Assembly (NCBI RefSeq): GCF_937616625.2
Contig: NC_065573.1
Span: 5,285,001-5,349,000 of the forward strand
Source: Mercurialis annua
Lineage: Eukaryota > Streptophyta > Magnoliopsida > Malpighiales > Euphorbiaceae
Direction of reading: 5' to 3'
DNA length: 64,000 nt
The translations under genes and the position numbers were made by a program. Below are positions 56,301 through 64,000 of this stretch, piece by piece. The notes under the pieces were generated by a model. It was given only the letters and a program-made list of their open reading frames with translations. It was not told the DNA's origin and searched no databases. The stretch's first letter is position 1, and each line of letters opens with the position of its first letter.

Positions 56301-59300
56301 TTAAACGTTTTGCTTAAATCTCTAAAATGGAGAAACGTTTGGATTTGTTTCGTAACGTTTGTAAATGTTTGGCTTAAATTGCTAAAAAGATGAAACGTTT
56401 GGTTTTGTTTCGTAATGTATGTAAACGTTCGGCTTAAATCTCTAAAAAAGTGAAATGTTGGGATTTTTTTCGGAATGTTTGTAAACGTTTGAATTAAATT
56501 GCTAAAAAGTTGAAATGCTTGGATTTGTTTCGTAACGTTTGTAAACGTTTGGCTTAAATTACTAAAAAGGTGAAACGCTTGGATTTGTTTCGGAACGTTT
56601 GTAAAAGTTTCGCTTAAATCGCTAAAAATGTGAAATGTTTGGATTTATTTCGGAACGTTTTAAACGTTTGGCTGAAATTGCTAAAAATGTGAAACGCTTG
56701 GTTTTGTTTCGTAACGTTTGTAAAGGTTGACTTAAATCGCTAAAAATGTGAAACTTTTGGATTTGTTTCATAATGTTTTAAATGTTTGGTTTTGTCTCGT
56801 AACGTTTATAAACGTTCGGCTTAAATCGCTAAAAATGTGAAACGTTTGTATTTGTTTCGTAACGTTTGTAAACGTTTGGGTTAAATCATTAAAAAGGTGA
56901 AACGTTTGGATTTTTTTGTAACGTTTTAAACGTTTGGTTTTGTTTCGTAACATTTGTAAACGTTTTGTTTAAATCGCTAAAAATGTGAAACGTTTGTATT
57001 TGTTTTATGACGTTTGTAAAAGTTTGGCTTAAATAGTTAAAAAGGGAAAACGTTTAGATTTGTTTCGTAACATTTCAAACGTTTGGCTTAAATCGTTAAA
57101 ATGGGGAAACGTTTGAATTTGTTTCGTAATGTTTGTAAACGTTTGGCAAAAATCGCTAAAAAGGTGAAACATTTGATTTTGTTTCGCAACGTTTATAAAC
57201 GTTCGGCTTAAATCGCTAATATGGCAAAATGTTTGCATTTGTTTCGTAACGTTTGTAAATGTTTGGCTTAAATTGCTAAAAAGGTGAAACGCTTGGATTT
57301 GTTTCGCGACGATTGTAAAGTTTAAGCTTAAATCGCTAAAAAGGTGAAACGTTTGGATTTGTTTCATAACGTTTGTAAACGTTTGGCTTAAATGGCTATA
57401 AAGGGGAAACGTTTGGATTTCTTTTGTAACGTTTGTAAACGTTTTGCTTAAATCGCTAAATAGGAGAAACGTTTGGATTTGTTTTGTAACGTTTGTAAAC
57501 GTTTGGCTTAAATTGCTAAAAAGGTAAAACGTTTGGAATTGTTTCGTAACCTTTGTAAACGTTTGGCTTAAATTGCTAAAAAGATAAAACGTTTGTATTT
57601 GTTTCGTAATGTTTTAAACGTTTGGATTTTTTTCGTAATGTTTTAAACGTTTGGATTTTTTTCGTAATGTTTTAAACGTTTGGATTTGTTTCGTAACGTT
57701 TATAAACGTTCGGCTTAAATCGCTAAAAATGTGAAACATTTGTATTTGTTTCGTAATGTTTATAAACGTTTGGCTTAAATCGTTAAAAAGGTGAAACATT
57801 TGGATTTGTTTCGTAACATTTTAAACGTTTGGATTTGTTTCGTAGCGTTTGTAAACGTTTGGCTTAAATAGCTCAAAAGGTGAAATGTTTGGATTTGTTT
57901 CGTAATGTTTGTAAACTTTTGGCATAAATCGCTAAAAATGTGAAACGTTTGGATTTGTTTCGTATCGTTTTAAGCGTTTTGCTTAAATCTCTAAAATGGA
58001 GAAACGTTTGGATTTGTCTCGTAACGTTTGTAAATGTTTGGCTTAAATTGCTAAAAAGGTGAATCGTTTGGTTTTGTTTCGTAATGTATGTAAACGTTCA
58101 GCTTAAATCTCTAAAAAGGTGAAATATTTGGATTTGTTTCGGAATGTTTGTAAACGTTGGGATTAAATTGCTAAAAAGTTAAAATGCTTGGATTTGTTTC
58201 GTAACGTCTGTAAACGTTTGGCTTAAATTACTAAAAAGGTGAAACACTTGGATTTGTTTCGAAACATTTGTAAAGGTTTCGCTTAAATCGCTAAAAATGT
58301 GAAATGTTTGGATTAGTTTCGTACCTTTTTAAACGTTTGGCTGAAATTGCTAAAAATGTGAAACGCTTGGTTTTGTTTCGTAACTTTTGTAAAGGTTTGG
58401 CTTAAATCGCTAAAAATGTGAAACTTTTGGATTTGTTTCGTAACGTTTTAAATGTTTGGTTTTGGTTCGTAACATTTGTAAACGTTTCGCTTAAATCGCT
58501 AAAAAGTTGACACTTTTGGATTTTTTCGTAAAGTTTGTAAACGTTTGGCTTAAATTTCTAAAAAGGCGAAAGTTTGGATTTGTTTCGTAACATTTTGTAA
58601 ACGTTTGGCATAAATCGCTAAAAAGGTGAAACGTTTTAATTTGTTTCGTAATGTTTGTAAATGTTTGGCTTAAATCTCTAAAAAGCTGAAACGTTTGAAT
58701 TTGTTTGGTAACGTTTGTAAACGTTTGGCTTAAATTGCTATAAAGGTGAAACGTTTGGATTTGTTTTGTAACTTTTGTGAACGTTCGGCTTAAATCGCTA
58801 AATAGGTGAAATGCTAGGATTTGTTTTTCAACGTTTGTAAACGCTTGGCTTAAATTGCTAAAAAGGTAAAACATTAGAAATTGTTTCATAATATTTGTAA
58901 ACGTTTGGCTTAAATTGCTAAAATGATAAAACGTTTGGATTTGTTTCGTAATGTTTGTAAACTTTTGGCATAAATCGCTAAAAATGTGAAACGTTTGGAT
59001 TTGTTTCGTAACGTTTTAAACGTTTGGCTTAAATCGCTTAAATGGAGAAACATTTGGATTTGTTTCGTAACGTTTGTAAATGTTTGGCTTAAATTGCTAA
59101 AAAGGTGAAACGTTTGGTTTTGTTTCGTAATGTATGTAAACGTTCGGCTTAAATCTCTAAAAAGGTGAAATGTTGGGATTTGTTTCGGAATGTTTGTAAA
59201 CGTTTGAATTAAATTGCTAAAAAGTTGAAATGCTTGGATTTGTTTCGCAACGTTTGTAAACGTTTGGCTTAAATTACTAAAAAGGTGAAACGCTTGGATT

Positions 59301-62300
59301 TGTTTCGGAACGTTTGTAAAGGTTTCGCTTAAATCGCTAAAAATGTGAAATGTTTGGATTTATTTCGGAACGTTTTAAACGTTTGGCTGAAATTGCTAAA
59401 AATGTGAAACGCTTGGTTTTGTTTCGTAACGTTTGTAAAGGTTTGGCTTAAATCGCTAAAAATGTGAAACTTTTGAATTTGTTTCATAACGTTTTAAATG
59501 TTTGGTTTTGGTTCGTAACATTTGTAAACGTTTCGCTTAAATCGCTAAAAAGTTGACACTTTTGGATTTTTTCGTAAAGTTTGTAAACGTTTGGCTTAAA
59601 TTTCTAAAAAGGCGAAAGCTTGAATTTGTTTCGTAACATTTTGTAAACGTTTGGCATAAATCGCTAAAAAGGTGAAACGTTTTAATTTGTTTCGTAATGT
59701 TTTTAAATGTTTGGCTTAAATCTCTAAAAAGCTGAAACGTTTGAATTTGTTTGGTAACGTTTGTAAACGTTTGGCTTAAATTGCTATAAAGGTGAAACGT
59801 TTGGATTTGTTTTGTAACTTTTGTAAACGTTCGGCTTAAATCGTTAAATAGGTGAAATGCTAGGATTTGTTTTTCAACGTTTGTAAACGCTTGGCTTAAA
59901 TTGCTAAAAAGGTAAAACATTTGAAATTGTTTCATAATATTTGTAAACGTTTGGCTTAAATTGCTAAAATGATAAAACGTTTGGATTTGTTTCGTAATGT
60001 TTTAAACGTTTGGTTTTGTTTTGTAACATTTATAAATGTTCGGCTCTAATCGCTAAAAATATGAAACGTTTGTATTTGTTTCGTAATGTTTATAAACGTT
60101 TGGCTTAAATTGCTAAAAAGGTAAAAGATTTGAAATTGTTTCGTAACGTTTGTAAACGTTTGGCTTAAATAGCTAAAAAGGTGAAATGTTTGGATTTGTT
60201 TCGTAATGTTTGTAAACTGTTGGCATAAATCGCTAAAAATGTGAAACGTTTGGATTTGTTTCGTAACGTTTTAAACGTTTGGCTTAAATCGCTAAAATGG
60301 AGAAACGTTTGGATTTGTTTCGTAACGTTTGTAAATGTCTGGCTTAAATTGCTAAAAAGGTGACACGTTTGGTTTTGTTTCGTAATGTATGAAAACGTTC
60401 GGCTTAAATCTCTAAAAAGGTGAAATGTTGGGATTGTTTCGGAATGTTTGTAAACGTTTGAATTAAATTGCTAAAAAGTTGAAATACTTGGATTTGTTTC
60501 GTAACGTTTGTAAACGTTTGGCTTAAATTACTAAAAAGGTGAAACGCTTGGAATTGTTTAGGAACGTTTGTAAAGGTTTCGCTTAAATCACTAAAAATGT
60601 GAAATGTTTGGATTTATTTCGGAACGTTTTAAACATTTGGCTGAAATTGCTAAAAATGTGAAACGCTTGGTTTTGTTTCGTAACGTTTGTAAAGGTTTGG
60701 CTTAAATCGCTAAAAATGTGAAACTTTTGGATTTGTTTCATAATTTTTTAAATGTTTGGTTTTGTCTCGTAACGTTTATAAACGTTCGGCTTAAATCGCT
60801 AAAAATGTGAAACGTTTGTATTTGTTTCGTAACGTTTGTAAACGTTTGGCTTAAATCACTAAAAAGGGGAAACGTTTGGATTTTTTCGTAACGTATTAAA
60901 CGTTTGGTTTTGTTTCGTAACGTTTGTAAACGTTTTGTTTAAATCGCTAAAAATGTGAAACGTTTGTATTTGTTTTATGACGTTTGTAAAAGTTTGGCCT
61001 AAATAGCTAAAAAGGTGAAACGTTTAGATTTGTTTCGTAACATTTCAAACGTTTGGCTTAAATCGTTAAAACGGGAAACGTTTGAATTTGTTTCGTAACG
61101 TTTGTAAACGTTTGACAAAAATCGCTAAAAAGGTGAAACATTTGATTTTGTTTCGCAACGTTTATAAACGTTCGGCTTAAATCGCTAATATGGCGAAATG
61201 TTTGGATTTATTTCGTAACGTTTGTAAATGTTTGGTTTAAATTGCTAAAAAGGTGAAACGCTTGGATTTGTTTCATGACGATTGTAAACGTTAAGCTTAA
61301 ATCGCTAAAAAGGTGAAACGTTTGGATTTGTTTCATAACGTTTGTAAACGTTTGGCTGAAATGGCTATAAAGGTGAAACGTTTGGATTTCTTTTGTAACG
61401 TTTGTAAACGTTTTGCTTAAATCGCTAAATAGGAGAAACGTTTGGATTTGTTTTGTAACGTTTGTAAACGTTTGGCTTAAATTGCTAAAAAGGTAAAACG
61501 TTTGGAATTGTTTCGTAACCTTTGTAAACGTTTGGCTTAAATTGCTAAAAAGATAAAACGTTTGCATTTGTTTCGTAATGTTTTAAACGTTTGGATTTTT
61601 TTCGTAATGTTTTAAACGTTTGGATTTTTTTCGTAATGTTTTAAACGTTTGGATTTGTTTCGTAACGTTTATAAACGTTCGGCTTAAATCGCTAACAATG
61701 GGAAACATTTGTATTTGTTTCGTAATGTTTATAAACGTTTGGCTTAAATCGTTAAAAAGGTGAAACATTTGGATTTGTTTCATAACGTTTGTAAACGTTT
61801 GGCTTAAATAGCTAAAAAGGTGAAATATTTGGATTTGTTTCGTAATGTTTGTAAACTTTTGGCATAAATCGCTAAAAATGTGAAACATTTGGATTTGTTT
61901 CGTAACGTTTTAAACGTTTTGCTTAAATTGCTAAAATGGAGAAACGTTTGGATTTGTCTCGTAACGTTTGTAAATGTTTGGCTCAAATTGCTAAAAAGGT
62001 GAATCACTTGGTTTTGTTTCGTAATGTATGTAAACGTTCGGCTTAAATCTCTAAAAAGGTGAAACATTTGGATTTTTTTCGGAATGTTTGTAAACGTTTG
62101 GATTAAATTGGTAAAAAGTTGAAATGCTTGGATTTGTTTCGTAACGTCTATACACGTTTGGCTTAAATTACTAAAAAGGTGAAACACTTGGATTTGTTTC
62201 GAAACATTTGTAAAGGTTTCGCTTAAATCGCTAAAAATGTGAAATGTTTGGATTAGTTTCGTACCTTTTCAAACGTTTGGCTGAAATTGCTAATAATGTG

Positions 62301-64000
62301 AAACGCTTGGTTTTGTTTCGTAACTTTTGTAAAGGTTTGGCTTAAATCGCTAAAAATGTGAAACTTTTGGATTTGTTTCGTAACGTTTTAAATGTTTGGT
62401 TTTGGTTCGTAACATTTGTAAACGTTTCGCTTAAATCGCTAAAAAGTTGACACTTTTGGATTTTTTCGTAAAGTTTGTAAACGTTTGGCTTAAATTTCTA
62501 AAAAGGCGAAAGTTTTGATTTGTTTCGTAACATTTTGTAAACGTTTGGCAAAAATCGCTAAAAAGGTGAAACGTTTTAATTTGTTTTGTAATGTTTGTAA
62601 ATGTTTGGTTTAAATCTCTAAAAAGCTGAAACGTTTGAATATGTTTGGTAACGTTTGTAAACGTTTGGCTTAAATTACAAAAAAGGTGAAACGTTTGGAT
62701 TTGTTTTGAAACGTTTGTAAACGTTCGGCTTAAATCGCTAAATAGGTGAAATGTTTGGATTTGTTTTGTAACGTTTGTAAACGTTTGGCTTAAATTGCTA
62801 AAAAGGTAAAATATTTGAAATTGTTTCGTAACGTTTGTTAACGTTTGGCTTAAATTACTAAAAAGAGAAAACGTTTGGATTTGTTTCGTAATGTTTTAAA
62901 CGTTTGGTTTTTTTTTGTAACGTTTATAAATGTTCGGCTTCAATCGCTAAAAATGTGAAACGTTTGTATTTGTTTCCTAATATTTATAAACGTTTGGCTT
63001 AAATCGTTAAAGAGATAAAACGTTTGGATTTGTTTCGTATTGTTTGGAAACGATTGGATTTGTTTCGTAACGTTTGTAAACGTTTGGCTTAAATCGCTAA
63101 AAAGGTAAAATGTTTGGATTTGTTTCGTAATGTTTGTAAACTTTTGGCATAAATCGCTAAAAATGTGAAACGTTTGGATTTGTTTCGTAACGTTTTAAAC
63201 GTTTGGCTTAAATCGCTAAAATAGAGAAACGTTTGGATTTGTTTCGTAACGTTTGTAAATGTTTGGCCTAAATTGCTAAAAAAGTGAAACGTTTGGTTTA
63301 GTTTCTTAATGTATGTAGACGTCGACTTAAATCTCTAAAAAGGAGAAATGTTGGGATTTGTTTCGAAATGTTTGTAAACGTTTGAATTAAATTGCTAAAA
63401 AGTTGAAATGCTTGGATTTGTTTCGTAACGTTTGTAAACGTTTGGCTTAAATTACTAAAAAAGGTGAAACGCTTGGATTTGGTTCGTAACATTTGTAAAC
63501 GTTTTGCTTAAATCGCTAAAAATGTGAAATGTTTGGATTTATTTTGGAACGTTTTAAACGTTTGGCTGAAATTGCTAAAAATGTGAAATGCTTGGTTTTG
63601 TTTCGTAACGTTTGTAAAGGTGTGGCTTAAATCGCTAAAAATGTGAAACTTTTGGATTTGTTTCGTAATGTTTTAAATGTTTGGTTTTTTTTCCGTAATG
63701 TTTGTAAACGTTTGGCTTAAATTGCTAAAATGGCGAAACGTTTGGATTTGTTTCATAACATTTTGTAAACGTTTGGCTTAAATTTCTAAAAATTTGAAAC
63801 GTTTGGATTTGTTTCGTAATGTTTGTAAATGTTTGGCTTAAATCTGTAAAAAGGTGAAAGGTTTGGATTTATTTTGTAACGTTTGTAAACGTTTGGCTTG
63901 ATTCGCTATAAAGGTGAAATGTTTGGATTTGTTTTGAAACATTTGTAAACATTTGGCTTAAATCGTTAAAAAGGTGAAATATTTGGATTTGTTTTGTAAT
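53317..64000. repeat. 60-bp satellite array, continues past the window
   Basis: About 10.7 kb of tandem monomers with a modal length of 60 bp. Each monomer has three AACGTTT words in the context GAAACGTTTGGATTTGTTTC and TAACGTTTGTAAACGTTTGG, then a tail GGCTTAAATCGCTAAAAAGG. Some monomers are shortened (GTAACGTTTTAAACG). Variation is concentrated at CpG (AACGTT, AATGTT, AACATT). Because 60 is a multiple of three, the minus strand gives long frames with a 20-residue repeat (QTFTNVTKQIQTFHLFSNLS); I regard these as artefacts. Higher-order structure is described in the findings. Confidence 0.95.

Noticed and set aside
53868..63492. Many minus-strand open frames of 60-132 codons with a 20-residue repeat
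   Set aside because: They exist only because the 60-bp satellite monomer is a multiple of three and lacks stops in one frame. Start points and lengths follow the repeat, and there is no promoter or conserved non-repeat part.

Overview
This window looks like heterochromatin from a flowering-plant nucleus, most likely a eudicot and probably pericentromeric. It holds Athila-type Ty3/gypsy retrotransposons primed by tRNA-Asp, hAT, Mutator-like and Helitron ends, a decayed 45S rDNA piece, and broken copies of plant-specific genes (a GHR1-like LRR receptor kinase, a cytokinin response factor of the AP2/ERF family, a plant-mobile-domain protein). I see no intact cellular protein-coding gene and no tRNA gene. 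The species cannot be fixed from the sequence.

Layout. 1-4.6 kb: a probable Helitron tail, a microsatellite, a 153-160 bp tandem array and a broken intron-containing gene of unknown function. 4.6-8.7 kb: a plant-mobile-domain pseudogene split by a hAT element (8-bp target duplication) that itself carries two Mutator-like insertions, each with its own 9-bp duplication. 8.7-10.6 kb: AT-rich sequence with a possible Helitron 5' end. 10.6-26.8 kb: a minus-strand GHR1-like receptor pseudogene cut in two by a 13-kb plus-strand Athila-like element. The 3' LTR end and part of the LRR-coding exon are lost at the right junction. The element carries two extra ORFs after pol that share a basic C-terminal motif, and six GC-rich inverted-repeat modules.

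28-35.7 kb: a minus-strand LTR retrotransposon (1-kb LTRs, gag, a remnant of the integrase tail, most of pol missing) flanked on both sides by 32-33 bp minisatellites. 35.7-37.8 kb: a minus-strand 45S rDNA fragment (part of 25S, ITS2, 5.8S, ITS1, internally deleted 18S). 37.8-40.97 kb: the LTR and gag of a second, solo-ended Athila-like element, then a plus-strand 25S scrap. 41.6-42.5 kb: a CRF-type AP2/ERF pseudogene. 42.6-45.6 kb: AT-rich DNA with a short tandem array. 45.7-53.3 kb: a large non-autonomous LTR element (LARD) in minus orientation with a G-box cluster in its LTR. 53.3-64 kb and beyond: a 60-bp satellite with irregular higher-order structure.

The features do not form a pathway. 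The window is a record of insertion, truncation and decay. Many lesions look like C-to-T or G-to-A changes, as expected in methylated DNA. The most novel material is the post-pol region of the first Athila-like element (paired accessory ORFs, a probable spliced leader, hairpin modules), the 60-bp satellite with its landmark monomer, and the G-box array in the LARD LTR.
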